From Desulfosarcina sp. (GTDB taxonomy: Bacteria; Desulfobacterota; Desulfobacteria; Desulfobacterales; Desulfosarcinaceae): 40,997 nt of DNA. Each line of letters begins with the position of its first letter. The stretch's first letter is position 1. The position numbers were made by a program, and so were the translations under genes. The notes under the pieces are model-generated. The model had not been told where the DNA came from. It saw nothing but the letters and a program-made list of their open reading frames with translations, and searched no databases. The stretch is taken from NCBI GenBank assembly GCA_014237405.1, contig JABZFO010000106.1, positions 1-40,997 on the forward strand, in the 5' to 3' direction. Below are positions 25,528 through 34,775 of the stretch, piece by piece.

Positions 25528-28074
25528 CTATGCCCAGGTCAACAACTCCGGCCGGAACCGGATCCACGCATCGGCATTGGGGGTGACCCGGACAGTGAAC
25601 CCGTAGCGGCCGGAATCGCTGCAGGGCAGCTGGCAGCTGTAAAGGTAATTGCCTGCCGAGCGTTCCTCCTTGACGTGCATCATTATTATTCGGGGTTCTT
25701 CGATGCGATCCAGATGGCGCATCTTCCCGTAGTATAACTCCACATTCAGTTCTCTCGGACGGAGGTCACCGGTATGAACCACAGTGGTCACCTCAAAGAA
25801 CTGGTTCACCCGAAAGGGCCCTTCCTGACTGCGGTTGGGTTGACCCGCCCTGATCTGCGACCACTTATCTATAAATCGGCGATTCTGGTCGCCAAGCTGA
25901 CGGGCTTCGGCCCCGCCATCGGCCACCAACTCCTCGAACCGGCGGCTGGCAGTCAGGTAGAAGCGCTCCTCGTATTCGGATATCATCCGCAGGCTGCAGA
26001 ATTGGGCCATGGCCATCTTCATGGACGCCTTCATCATCTTCAGCCACACCTTGGGCGTCCCTCCGGCGGTGCGATCGTAGTAGAGCGGCGCTACTTCGTT
26101 TTCAATAATGTTGTACAGGGCCTGGCCCTCCACGGCATCCTGGTAATTATGATCCTGATACTCCTCCCCATTTCCGATGCGCCAGCCCCGCTCCGGGCTG
26201 TACCCTTCGCACCACCAGCCATCCAAAATGCTCACGTTCAACACCCCGTTCAGGGCCGCTTTCATTCCCGAGGTGCCGCAGGCCTCCATGGGCCGTCGGG
26301 GGGTGTTGAGCCACACGTCCGCCCCCTGGACCAGGAAGCGGGCGATATGCATGTCGTAGTCTTCGAGAAAGACAAATCGGTGGCGCAGGTTGGTGCGCTG
26401 GCCAAAATCAACCAGGCTGCGGATGATTCCTTTGCCCTCGTTGTCCTTGGGATGAGCCTTTCCGGCAAAAACGAACTGCACGGGCCGATCCTTGGAATTG
26501 ATGATGGCCTCCAGCCGGTCGGGGTCCTGGAACAGCAGGTGGGCCCGCTTGTATGTAGCAAAGCGCCGGGCAAAGGCGATGGTGAGGGTATCCTGGTCCA
26601 GCACCGACTCCACCGCTTTCATGATGTTGAGCGGTGCGTTGCGGCGTCCGTACTGCCGGTACATCAGCTCCCGGACGGTTCGGATCAGCCGGGAGTGGCA
26701 TCTTTCGTGGGCCTGCCACAGCTCTTCGTCAAAGATATCGTCGATGCGGCTGGCATTTTCAGGAATGGTAGAGCCCATGTCCCACTGAGGCCCCAAATGC
26801 CGTTCGAACAGCAGCTTGATTTCCGGTGCCAGCACCGTCGGGATGTGGACCCCGTTGGTAATGTGGGTGATGGGGGTCTCGTCATCGGATCGGGTGGGCC
26901 ATATATGGGACCACATGTGCCGGGCCACCTTCCCGTGGAGTTTGCTCACCCCGTTGATGTACTGGGCGGTGCGCATTCCCAGGATGAACATGGAAAAGGG
27001 AGACTCTGACGCTGCCCCGTCCAGCTGACCCAGGGCCACCAGTTGGTCGGCACTCATGCCGAAGGGCGCCTCGAAAGGCTCCAGGTAAGGTTTGACCATG
27101 GCGGGCGGGAATTCGTCGTGTCCGGCCGCCACCGGGGTGTGGGTGGTGAACACCGTCGTGCGCGGCACGATTTCCCACGCCGTCTCTATGCTGATGGTGT
27201 ATCGCTCCATGATCTGCCGGAGCCGCTCCACTCCCACGAAAGCGCAGTGCCCTTCGTTCAGGTGGCAGGCCGTGGGCTGGATGCCCAGGGCATCCAGTGC
27301 CCGCATGCCGCCGATCCCAAGAAGCACCTCCTGTGCCAGCCGGATATGCTGCTCGCCGGAATAAAGCCGCGCGGTAATATCACGGATCTCCGTGGGGTTT
27401 TCCGGCAGGTTGGTGTCCAGCAGAATCAGCGGGATCCGACCGATTCGGATCTTCCACACCTGGGCATGGACATCCCTGTCGATTCCAGTCAAGCTGATGA
27501 TCAAGTCGTTTCCATCTTTGTCTTTCTCTCTGGACAACGGCAGGTGATACAGGTCGGTTTCCGGATAGTTTTCCTGCTGCCACCCGTCCTTGTCCAGGTA
27601 CTGGCGAAAGTATCCTTCACGATAAAGCAGGCCCACCCCCACCAGGGGTATCTTCATCCCCGAGGCAGCCTTGAGATGGTCACCGGCGAGAATTCCCAGC
27701 CCCCCGGCAAACAAAGGCAGGGTTTCATGGATGCCGAACTCCATGGAAAAATAGGCCACCATCTCCCCTTGATCCCAGGGACTCTCACCATTGGTCTGGT
27801 TCAGCACCCGATTTTCGTAGCGCTTGCGCACCTGCTCCAAGTGGGCAAGGTAGCTATCGTCATGGGCCAGTTCCTCGAACCGCTCCTGGGGAATATGGGT
27901 GACGAACACGATGGGATTTCTTCCCGACGCTTCCCACAGCCTTGGATTGATGCGCCTAAACAGTTCAACGGCGTTCTGATTCCAGCTCCACCAAAGATTG
28001 CGCGACAGCGTCTCAAGAAAAGAGAGGGGTTCAGGGGTATCGGGAAAAACCTGGAATGTTTGAATTAACCTCAT
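25528..28074 (-). CDS. glgP: Alpha-glucan phosphorylase (GT35)
   Basis: The enzyme releases glucose-1-phosphate from glycogen or maltodextrin using PLP. The 848-residue protein is of the shorter alpha-glucan phosphorylase type that begins with a NLWWSWN motif (here SRNLWWSWNQNAVELFRRI). Other landmarks are AYFSMEFGIHETLPLFAGGLGILAGDHLKAA, HLNEGHCAF, TTHTPVAAGHDEF, ITNGVHIPT and NTPRRPMEACGTSGMKAALNG, which contains the PLP lysine. An upstream ATG at 28104 exists, but GAGGAG seven bases before 28074 and the family N-terminus favour 28074. The gene lies between the CBM48 protein and glgA. Confidence 0.94.
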   Translation of the reverse strand: MRLIQTFQVFPDTPEPLSFLETLSRNLWWSWNQNAVELFRRINPRLWEASGRNPIVFVTHIPQERFEELAHDDSYLAHLEQVRKRYENRVLNQTNGESPWDQGEMVAYFSMEFGIHETLPLFAGGLGILAGDHLKAASGMKIPLVGVGLLYREGYFRQYLDKDGWQQENYPETDLYHLPLSREKDKDGNDLIISLTGIDRDVHAQVWKIRIGRIPLILLDTNLPENPTEIRDITARLYSGEQHIRLAQEVLLGIGGMRALDALGIQPTACHLNEGHCAFVGVERLRQIMERYTISIETAWEIVPRTTVFTTHTPVAAGHDEFPPAMVKPYLEPFEAPFGMSADQLVALGQLDGAASESPFSMFILGMRTAQYINGVSKLHGKVARHMWSHIWPTRSDDETPITHITNGVHIPTVLAPEIKLLFERHLGPQWDMGSTIPENASRIDDIFDEELWQAHERCHSRLIRTVRELMYRQYGRRNAPLNIMKAVESVLDQDTLTIAFARRFATYKRAHLLFQDPDRLEAIINSKDRPVQFVFAGKAHPKDNEGKGIIRSLVDFGQRTNLRHRFVFLEDYDMHIARFLVQGADVWLNTPRRPMEACGTSGMKAALNGVLNVSILDGWWCEGYSPERGWRIGNGEEYQDHNYQDAVEGQALYNIIENEVAPLYYDRTAGGTPKVWLKMMKASMKMAMAQFCSLRMISEYEERFYLTASRRFEELVADGGAEARQLGDQNRRFIDKWSQIRAGQPNRSQEGPFRVNQFFEVTTVVHTGDLRPRELNVELYYGKMRHLDRIEEPRIIMMHVKEERSAGNYLYSCQLPCSDSGRYGFTVRVTPNADAWIRFRPELLTWA

Positions 28075-28117
28075 GATGGAACTCCTCAACGGATTCAACA
28101 ACAATCATCCATTTATC

Positions 28118-28426
28118 CTACACCACCACGACAGAATTTTCACAGTCGCCAAAATCACTTTTCGCGTATCGGTCCGCTTCCCAGTCGTTTTCCCAGGTCA
28201 TCTGGTCGATAAGGTAGCGGAACTGGTACTCCTTGCCTGGTGACAGCTCAACGATAACGGTGAACTCACCGCTCTTCAGCCGCCTCATAGGGGTCACCAC
28301 CGTGCTCCAATTGTTGAATTCGCCCACGACGTAAACGGTTTTGGCTCCTGGGGCCGCTGCCTTGGGAAGCCGGAAGGTCACTTTACAACGGTCTTTGGTT
28401 TTTAGATACTGTTTTTTCAAACTCAT
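28118..28426 (-). CDS. Stand-alone CBM48-type glycogen-binding protein
   Basis: The 102-residue protein is a single carbohydrate-binding module 48 / isoamylase N-terminal domain: KVTFRLPKAAAPGAKTVYVVGEFNNWS, then LSPGKEYQFRYLIDQMTWENDWEADRY, much like the glycogen-binding domain of AMPK-beta. It has no catalytic part. AGGAGGT precedes the ATG. Placed between the debranching fusion and glgP, it may target or tether glycogen enzymes to the granule (inference). Confidence 0.88.
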   Translation of the reverse strand: MSLKKQYLKTKDRCKVTFRLPKAAAPGAKTVYVVGEFNNWSTVVTPMRRLKSGEFTVIVELSPGKEYQFRYLIDQMTWENDWEADRYAKSDFGDCENSVVVV

Positions 28427-28478
28427 GATGTACCTCCTGTTGAATTCTATAGTTTTTCCTATGCGTTAACCGAATCTC

Positions 28479-31400
28479 TCAATCCCCTAATCCCTCAATC
28501 TTCACCCATACCCGCAGCAGCTCGCTCATCCCCCAGGCCTGGGCATCGCAGCCGCGACGATGGTGGGGCGCATCGCCATCAACGATCTCCGGCACGTGGC
28601 CCACACACCCGTCGTTGAGCAGCCGGCTGCTGCTGGCCAGCCAGGCCAGGGCCATCTCATGCTCACCGGGACCGAAACAGTCTGCCCAGGCTTCGCAAAA
28701 ACTGGGGAAGATCCAGGTCCAGGCCGTGCCGTTATGGTAGGCCGGTTTGCGGCGCGTGTCCTCATCGCCCCCATAGACGCCCATATAAGGTGCTTTGGGA
28801 TTATTGACCAGCACCCCGTTATGGTAAACCGGCAGCTCCGGATCGATGGGGCGGTCTGCCAGGCTGCGGATGGCCCCGGGGACGATCAGTTCCTGGCAGG
28901 CGAAAAGCATTTTCTCGGCCACCTTTTTGTCCATTACGGCCCCCAGTGTCAAGGCAAAAAGCTGGTTGGGCCGCAGGGCATTGTCGGCCGCCGCTGCGCT
29001 GGCCGGGGTGCCGGGACCGGCGTGCAGGCAGTCGGACAGGTACCCCAGCTCTTCGCGGAAAAACAGGTCCTGTATGGATTGCCGCACCTGCTCAGCCAGT
29101 TCCTGCCACTGATTGCGATGTTTCGGCGCATCCACGCGGCCCAGGTAATCCAGGGCGGCGTGCCACAGAGCCTGGATCTCGATGGGGTAACCCTGGCGCG
29201 GGGTGGCCGCTGGATAATTGGTATCCATCCAGGTGAAATGGGACGGGCTGAAAAGCAGCCCTGAAGCACCGTCCATAACAATCCCGTTGGGGGTGCCGGC
29301 CATGATGGACCGTGCGATGGAGAGCAGGACCTGCTTCAGCGGCCGCCCCCCGCAATCGGTTTTCAACACCGTGTCCTGGCCCATCACCGCTCCCAGTTCG
29401 TCACATACCCGAAAAAGCCATAAGGGGGCATCGGAGGTGTCCCGGTTGCCCGTGTCGGTGCCGCGGATCATGTTGGGAATGGTTCCGTCCTTTTCAAACA
29501 CGGCAAACTGCTGAATGATGGTCCGGGCTTCCTCATGGCGCCCGGCGGCAATGATCCCCCTGACCACGATGAGGGTGTCACGCCCCCAGTCCAGAAACCA
29601 GGGATAGCCGGCGATCACCGTGGCGTACTGGTCACGCTTGACGATGTACTGGCCCAGCGCTTTTTTAAGTGCAGCCACTGGCGGCTCCCATTGGGACGAC
29701 GTCTCGAAAAATCGACTGACCCGTCCCCGCATTTCAAAGGCCATTTCCACCGGTTCGCCACCTTTGTCCGGCACCCGGGCATTAAGGATCTCGCTTTCAC
29801 CGCCGGCCAACGAACCGGAAAAGTAGCCGGGGCTGAATAGATCGGAATCCGGGTCCTGGCCCCGCTGGGCTTCCTGGGGGCGGTGAACCATGTACTGCCA
29901 TTGGGGCTCAATGAAAAAATCGGCCCGTTCTGCTGACACTTCGAGCTCATGGCCGTCATTGGGATGGAATAAAAACCCCTTTTCCCGGCTGGTGACAGCA
30001 GACGGGAATTGGTGCTCTGAACCGGTAAACGCTTTGGTGGCCTCGTGAAAGTTGCGGTCCTCGATGTCCGGACGCAGAATGAGGGTCACCGGCCGGTCAT
30101 CAGCCAGTCGATCCTTCCGGCCTTGGGCCGGATGCCGGTAAAACACCATTTCAATGGCGTTCTTCCCCGGCATCATTTGGATGCCGACGCTCACCACCAC
30201 GTGCTGCCCCTGCCCTGAAGGGATGTGGTACTGCCAGCAGCCCAAAGAATCGAAATCGAAACCGAACGCATCCAGGCAGTCCGGGCCGATCTCCTGGGAA
30301 AATCCCTGGAACAACACCCACCCCCGTACCCGGGTCAGCAGGATGCGGCGGTCCTCGGGAACATTCGGGCTCAGATTGGCAGCCAGCAAGGCATCATACC
30401 GGCTGGGCAGGTGGCCCCAGTGAGCATGGGCCCGGGTCATGGCCCCACGGCCGTTGGTGCCCATCATATGGATGGTGGAGAGCCGTTTTCTCGGCCGGGT
30501 AAAAATTTTTCTCACCCGTACCTGTTGTGCAGGGGTCAGGTACAAAAGGAGTGCCTCGTGGTGGGTGCAGCCGTCGGGGTCGTAACAGGAGAGCTTCAAT
30601 GTCCGCGTTTTATGCCGGCCGGCAATCGGCAGCGGGCGGAACAGGACAAATGCATTGCCGCCGGCGTCAGTCAGACTCTCTTCGACTGCCATCGCCGTAC
30701 TGTTTTCATAGATAGATGCCCGAAACGGGTGATCTCCCCGGACCAGCAGAAAATGGCCCGGTGGTACCATCACCTCCCGCCGCAGGTCGACGGGAAACTG
30801 CCAGACCACGGTCCGTGGGGCGGAGCTGTCGGGATTCATGGACCGGCAGAAATCCAGGGGCGACGCTTTCATCTGTGAGGCCGCCTGGTCCGGGTCCCAT
30901 TGGTTCAGATCCCCCACCCCCCGGTAGAACCGCCATACCTCAAGTGCCTTTGCCCGGAGCCGTTGCCGGAGAATACGATCCGGATTGCGCGGGAATCGGC
31001 CTTCGGTATGGATTACCTGCTCCAGGTCTCCCGGATCGTTCGTCAGGCAGAACACCTGCCCCGGGGCAAGGAGCGTGCGTACGGTTTCCGTGTCGCCGCC
31101 GACGAGCACCGGCTGCCCGGTGAGCAGGTCAATCAACGAATCCCCGTTCAGGGGAGACCGGCTTCGGGGCCAGGCCGCTTCGGTGGCCGATCCCGCATCC
31201 AGATTGACCAGAACCAGGAGCCCGTTACCATTGGGTTCACATCGACGGGCGGCAACGATGAGATTACCCGGTCCCTGCTGGATCATCTTCACCCGGACCG
31301 GGTGAAAAAATGTCGGGTGCGTTGTGAGCAGGGCGTTGAGCCGGCGGATGCGATCCACCTGATTTTCCGACGCCCCCCAGTTCAGGGGCGGGGAACCATG

Positions 31401-32780
31401 GACGTTGATCTTCTCCGTGGCCAGCCATTCCACGCCGTTGGCGAAGCCGAACCCCCCCTGATTGGAGAGCAGCGCACACAGGGCGGTCCGCATCCGGGCG
31501 TAGGTGTGGGAGGTGGCGGCCAGGCGAGGGTTGTCGTGGGTTTCGGCAAAGTGGATAACGGTGCCGTCGGCCCGCGAAATATCCATGACGCCAGGCAGGT
31601 AATGTTCGATCTGGCCCCGGTCATAGTTTTGAAACAGCTCGCTGTAGGCCCAGTTGAAATCGGCCCAGTTGAGCAGATCCCGGGTGACGGAGATCTTTCC
31701 CCCCAACCCCTCCAGCAGGAAAATCACGTTCGGGAACTGATCCCGGACCTTGCCGATCATATAGTGCCAGGCCGCCGTTGGGATCATGTAACCGGCATCG
31801 CAGCGAAAGCCGTCCACGCCCCGACGGCACCAGGTGAGAAAAACATCGGTCATATACTGCCACAGATCCTTGTGGCTGTAATCCAACCGGGTGAGATCCG
31901 CCCAGACTACCCCCCAGGCGCCGGGGTTTTCGATCTGGCCGTCCGGTTCCCGGGAGAGCCACTGGGGATGGGTTTCGTGAAGGCTGGCCGCCCAGCCGGT
32001 GTGGTTGATGGCGATATCGATAAACAGGCGCGCCCCCCGAGCGTGGACGGCATCCACCAGCTCGATGAACTGCTCCAGCGGTGTGGCTTTGGGGTCGAAT
32101 TCGGCCAGAGCCGGGTCAACGGCGGTGAAGCTCAAGGCCGCATAGGGGCTTCCGAACCGGCCCATACGGGCATAGGTGGTGGGAGTGGGATGAATGGGCA
32201 GCAGCTGTATGATCCGGCATCCCAGGTGGCCGATGATAAACTCCAGCTCCCCGATCAGGTCCCGGAACTTCCCCGACGGTGGGATGATCGTGTATCCGGC
32301 GTCGTCCAGGCTTCTCATTGTCTGGTCGACAACAGCCATGGCCCCGTTCTTGTTTGGGCCAAACTGGCGTACAAAGGCATTGTAAATGATGTTTGCGCAA
32401 CAGGTGTCCGCCGGCGCCACGTTGATGGCGGTATTGGTCCCCGGGGGCCACAGCGGGTCGGAGCTGTCCTGGTACAGGAAATAGCCCTTGGCCTCGAAGT
32501 GACCCACTTCGGTCAGGGCAACGGTGATGGTATAGTGCCCCTTGTCGACGACGGTCATGGGAATATCATACCAGCTCCGGCCCAACGGATTTTCCTGGCG
32601 GTCCACCTGCCGGATGATTTCCCGGCGCACGGACCGGCCATGCCCTAAGCTGGTGCGAAGCCAGGCCTGCCCTTCCCACGATTCCGGGACCGTCAAGTTA
32701 AAAGTGATCGTGTCTCCCGCAAAATGAAGCTGTCGGGCGCCGGGCGGCGGAGCCTGTTCGATGGCATCGGATTGAACCAT
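28479..32780 (-). CDS. Bifunctional GH13-GH133 glycogen debranching enzyme (AGL-like fusion)
   Basis: This 1433-residue protein joins a GH13 glucanotransferase/amylase-like domain (about 125-520) to a C-terminal amylo-alpha-1,6-glucosidase domain (about 1060-1430, GH133), as in eukaryotic debranching enzyme. GH13 catalytic residues are Asp328 (GVDGFRCDAGYM), Glu357 (FLLEGLGG) and Asp416 (AETHDNPRL). The GH133 part has PWFLDWGRDTLIVVRGII, IPNMIRGTDTGNRDTSDAPLW, MDTNYPAATPRQGYPIEIQALW and a C-terminal PAYHNGTAWTWIFP. A beta-rich middle of about 500 residues separates them. Linear chains left by GlgP would be transferred and the 1,6-branch hydrolysed. It is the first gene of the operon, with the promoter at 32993-33022 and a weak AAGG before the ATG. 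Confidence 0.92.
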   Translation of the reverse strand: MVQSDAIEQAPPPGARQLHFAGDTITFNLTVPESWEGQAWLRTSLGHGRSVRREIIRQVDRQENPLGRSWYDIPMTVVDKGHYTITVALTEVGHFEAKGYFLYQDSSDPLWPPGTNTAINVAPADTCCANIIYNAFVRQFGPNKNGAMAVVDQTMRSLDDAGYTIIPPSGKFRDLIGELEFIIGHLGCRIIQLLPIHPTPTTYARMGRFGSPYAALSFTAVDPALAEFDPKATPLEQFIELVDAVHARGARLFIDIAINHTGWAASLHETHPQWLSREPDGQIENPGAWGVVWADLTRLDYSHKDLWQYMTDVFLTWCRRGVDGFRCDAGYMIPTAAWHYMIGKVRDQFPNVIFLLEGLGGKISVTRDLLNWADFNWAYSELFQNYDRGQIEHYLPGVMDISRADGTVIHFAETHDNPRLAATSHTYARMRTALCALLSNQGGFGFANGVEWLATEKINVHGSPPLNWGASENQVDRIRRLNALLTTHPTFFHPVRVKMIQQGPGNLIVAARRCEPNGNGLLVLVNLDAGSATEAAWPRSRSPLNGDSLIDLLTGQPVLVGGDTETVRTLLAPGQVFCLTNDPGDLEQVIHTEGRFPRNPDRILRQRLRAKALEVWRFYRGVGDLNQWDPDQAASQMKASPLDFCRSMNPDSSAPRTVVWQFPVDLRREVMVPPGHFLLVRGDHPFRASIYENSTAMAVEESLTDAGGNAFVLFRPLPIAGRHKTRTLKLSCYDPDGCTHHEALLLYLTPAQQVRVRKIFTRPRKRLSTIHMMGTNGRGAMTRAHAHWGHLPSRYDALLAANLSPNVPEDRRILLTRVRGWVLFQGFSQEIGPDCLDAFGFDFDSLGCWQYHIPSGQGQHVVVSVGIQMMPGKNAIEMVFYRHPAQGRKDRLADDRPVTLILRPDIEDRNFHEATKAFTGSEHQFPSAVTSREKGFLFHPNDGHELEVSAERADFFIEPQWQYMVHRPQEAQRGQDPDSDLFSPGYFSGSLAGGESEILNARVPDKGGEPVEMAFEMRGRVSRFFETSSQWEPPVAALKKALGQYIVKRDQYATVIAGYPWFLDWGRDTLIVVRGIIAAGRHEEARTIIQQFAVFEKDGTIPNMIRGTDTGNRDTSDAPLWLFRVCDELGAVMGQDTVLKTDCGGRPLKQVLLSIARSIMAGTPNGIVMDGASGLLFSPSHFTWMDTNYPAATPRQGYPIEIQALWHAALDYLGRVDAPKHRNQWQELAEQVRQSIQDLFFREELGYLSDCLHAGPGTPASAAAADNALRPNQLFALTLGAVMDKKVAEKMLFACQELIVPGAIRSLADRPIDPELPVYHNGVLVNNPKAPYMGVYGGDEDTRRKPAYHNGTAWTWIFPSFCEAWADCFGPGEHEMALAWLASSSRLLNDGCVGHVPEIVDGDAPHHRRGCDAQAWGMSELLRVWVKIEGLGD

Positions 32781-32992
32781 GAATCAACCTTGTATTTGAT
32801 AGAAGCAGTAATAGACAGTCAGACCTGCCATGCCGTCCTCAATATAAATTTTCAGACATGGCTCCAGTCGAACCGATGCCGCGTGAAGTCAACCTCCGAG
32901 GGGCAACGCTGAATCATAAGCAGAAAGGAGGCCATAGACCCGGATTAATCTTTGTATTTCAAATGGAAAAGGCGTCGGCAATCACAGAGGAT

Positions 32993-33022
32993 AGAATAAT
33001 GGTGATGTCTTGTCCTTGTCAA
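32993..33022 (-). promoter_or_regulatory. Probable sigma70-type promoter of the glycogen operon
   Basis: On the minus strand TTGACA (33022-33017) is followed after 18 bases by TATTCT (32998-32993). The debranching gene starts about 210 bases downstream. The leader between them (32781-32992) contains no ORF or hairpin that I could support. Confidence 0.5.
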
Positions 33023-33037
33023 CACGGACTTGGGGCA

Positions 33038-33169
33038 TCACAAAGCCATTATCGCCTTATGAGCAAAATGTTTGCCATCGTTCAGAACGATCAAAGTGGC
33101 CAGCAGGATGAGAAAGACACCCTTGTGGACACCCCCGGCGGCGGCAATATCCGCTGCCCGCCCTTTCAT
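33038..33169 (-). CDS. Small ORF (43 codons) coupled to the MFS gene
   Basis: The ATG at 33169 overlaps the MFS stop as ATGA, the arrangement of translational coupling. The peptide begins MKGRAADIAAAGG and has one hydrophobic stretch, GVFLILLATLIVLND, so it could be a single-pass membrane peptide. I recognise no family. Chance overlap cannot be excluded. Confidence 0.35.
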   Translation of the reverse strand: MKGRAADIAAAGGVHKGVFLILLATLIVLNDGKHFAHKAIMAL

Positions 33170-34602
33170 CGACGCCTCGCCCGGAAGGCAAGGACACCCG
33201 CCGTCATCACAGCCACGCCTACGGCCAGAGACAAGGGAAACCAGAAAAAAGTGTCCGTAAAAACCATATTCTCCACCGCCTGTGTGCTCATATCTGCGGT
33301 ATTGAAGCCTTTCTTTTTCACCTCCAGCAGTCCGGCGTAGACCAGACCAATGAACCCGTATGAGAGGTTGTAGGCCAGTCCCTTGAAGCTGAGCACCGTG
33401 GCCCGGCGCGACGACGAGGTCTGCTGATTGACAAAATAACTGACGTAAAATCCCACCATGTAAAGGGCGGAAAAGGCCACCAGAGCCGGTACCAATCCCG
33501 TGTAGGGCCAGAAAAACACCATGCCGAACAGACCGGCAAGGGCCGTGGCGGCGGTGGTCCACAGGCAGAATGCCGGTGAACGGTTTTCCGCAATCCGAAG
33601 CGCCAGCCTGGGGATAAACAACCCCATCACCGCCATTACCGACCCAATGATCCCGTAAACTGATTCGGGCAGTTGCACCATGCGGTAGTATTGGCTGGCC
33701 AGGGTGATAACCATGCGAAGAATGCCGTCGAATAGCATCCCGAACAGGATCACGGCCAGGACGAACGGGGTTTTGAGAATCCATCCGCCGGCGTCCAGGG
33801 TGAGTTTGAAAGCATCCATGGCCAACCCGCCGAACGGCTTCTCACAGGTGCCATCCGCCTTGGGGTTGGGGCAGCTCTCGTCCAGCCGCAAAACGGCAGC
33901 CAGGGTGAACAGGGCCAGGACGAACGTCAGGTAAAGGGGAAACCGCAGGGTCTGGGCCTGGGTGAACGGATGATCCGATCCGAACGCAGCCATGATCCGC
34001 GTCATCAGGTCCGGGTCGTAAACAGCGGCTCCCACCGTCATGGTGAGGATAAACATCACCGAACGCAGTCGCATCTGAACATCAAGCACCCGCCCCCACT
34101 GATCCGCCATGCCCTTTTCCTGGAGGGCGTCGTAGGCGATGGCCTCATCGGCGCCGCTGGCAGCCGCTTCGGCCAGGCCGCTGAGCACGCGGTTAACCAG
34201 AAAGAATCCGAACAGCAACGTCGTGTTGCCCATCGGGGCCAGGCACAGGATGGCCATCTCCACCAGCATGGAGAAGGCGGCAAACACCAGCAGCCGACGC
34301 CGGCCCACGATGTCCGCCAAGGCGCCGGAGGGCACCTCGGCCAGCACAATGGTGGCGGCCCACACCGCGTTGAGAATGGAGAACTGGGCCACCGTAAGTC
34401 CGAAATCCAGAAACAGAACGGTAAAAATCGGGTAGTAGAACCGGCAGTTGAAGAACATCCGGAAGGCGATGAACATGCGCACATTGTTCACCGAAAACGG
34501 TGACTGCGATGGTGCTGCGTTATCTGAAGCGTCAGTTTTCAGTGTCCTGTCCCCCTGTTCGGCATTCCTGGACGTCGTGGATCTGCTGGCAGTCGTTACC
34601 AA
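33166..34602 (-). CDS. MFS transporter of unknown substrate
   Basis: The 478-residue product has about 12 hydrophobic helices and the MFS loop signature GALADIVGRRRLLVF. A long loop between the halves is rich in charged and Cys residues (DESCPNPKADGTCEKPFGG). The N-terminal 35 residues are polar and may not be translated. The longest frame starts at a TTG (34602) without a ribosome-binding site, and the first ATG in frame is at 34476, inside helix 1. The start is therefore uncertain. It is divergent from the NYN gene. The role could be efflux or uptake; nothing nearby identifies the substrate. Confidence 0.75.
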   Translation of the reverse strand: MVTTASRSTTSRNAEQGDRTLKTDASDNAAPSQSPFSVNNVRMFIAFRMFFNCRFYYPIFTVLFLDFGLTVAQFSILNAVWAATIVLAEVPSGALADIVGRRRLLVFAAFSMLVEMAILCLAPMGNTTLLFGFFLVNRVLSGLAEAAASGADEAIAYDALQEKGMADQWGRVLDVQMRLRSVMFILTMTVGAAVYDPDLMTRIMAAFGSDHPFTQAQTLRFPLYLTFVLALFTLAAVLRLDESCPNPKADGTCEKPFGGLAMDAFKLTLDAGGWILKTPFVLAVILFGMLFDGILRMVITLASQYYRMVQLPESVYGIIGSVMAVMGLFIPRLALRIAENRSPAFCLWTTAATALAGLFGMVFFWPYTGLVPALVAFSALYMVGFYVSYFVNQQTSSSRRATVLSFKGLAYNLSYGFIGLVYAGLLEVKKKGFNTADMSTQAVENMVFTDTFFWFPLSLAVGVAVMTAGVLAFRARRR

Positions 34603-34679
34603 ACATACCGATTAATATAATACGGGATTTTTCCAGATAAAGGCTGACAACGGATTATCCTGCGGTTCCAACGGAAAAA

Positions 34680-34708
34680 TTGACAAAACCTGAGAACCTC
34701 ATTAATGT
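34680..34708 (+). promoter_or_regulatory. Sigma70-like promoter for the NYN-domain gene
   Basis: TTGACA (34680-34685), a 17-base spacer and TAATGT (34703-34708) precede the NYN gene by about 70 bases. The gap to the divergent MFS gene holds nothing else that I can support. Confidence 0.5.
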
Positions 34709-34775
34709 TTAGGGCTGCAGCAGTACTTAAAAACGATTATTTTTTCCACCCCCAACATCACTAAATGAGGAGCAT

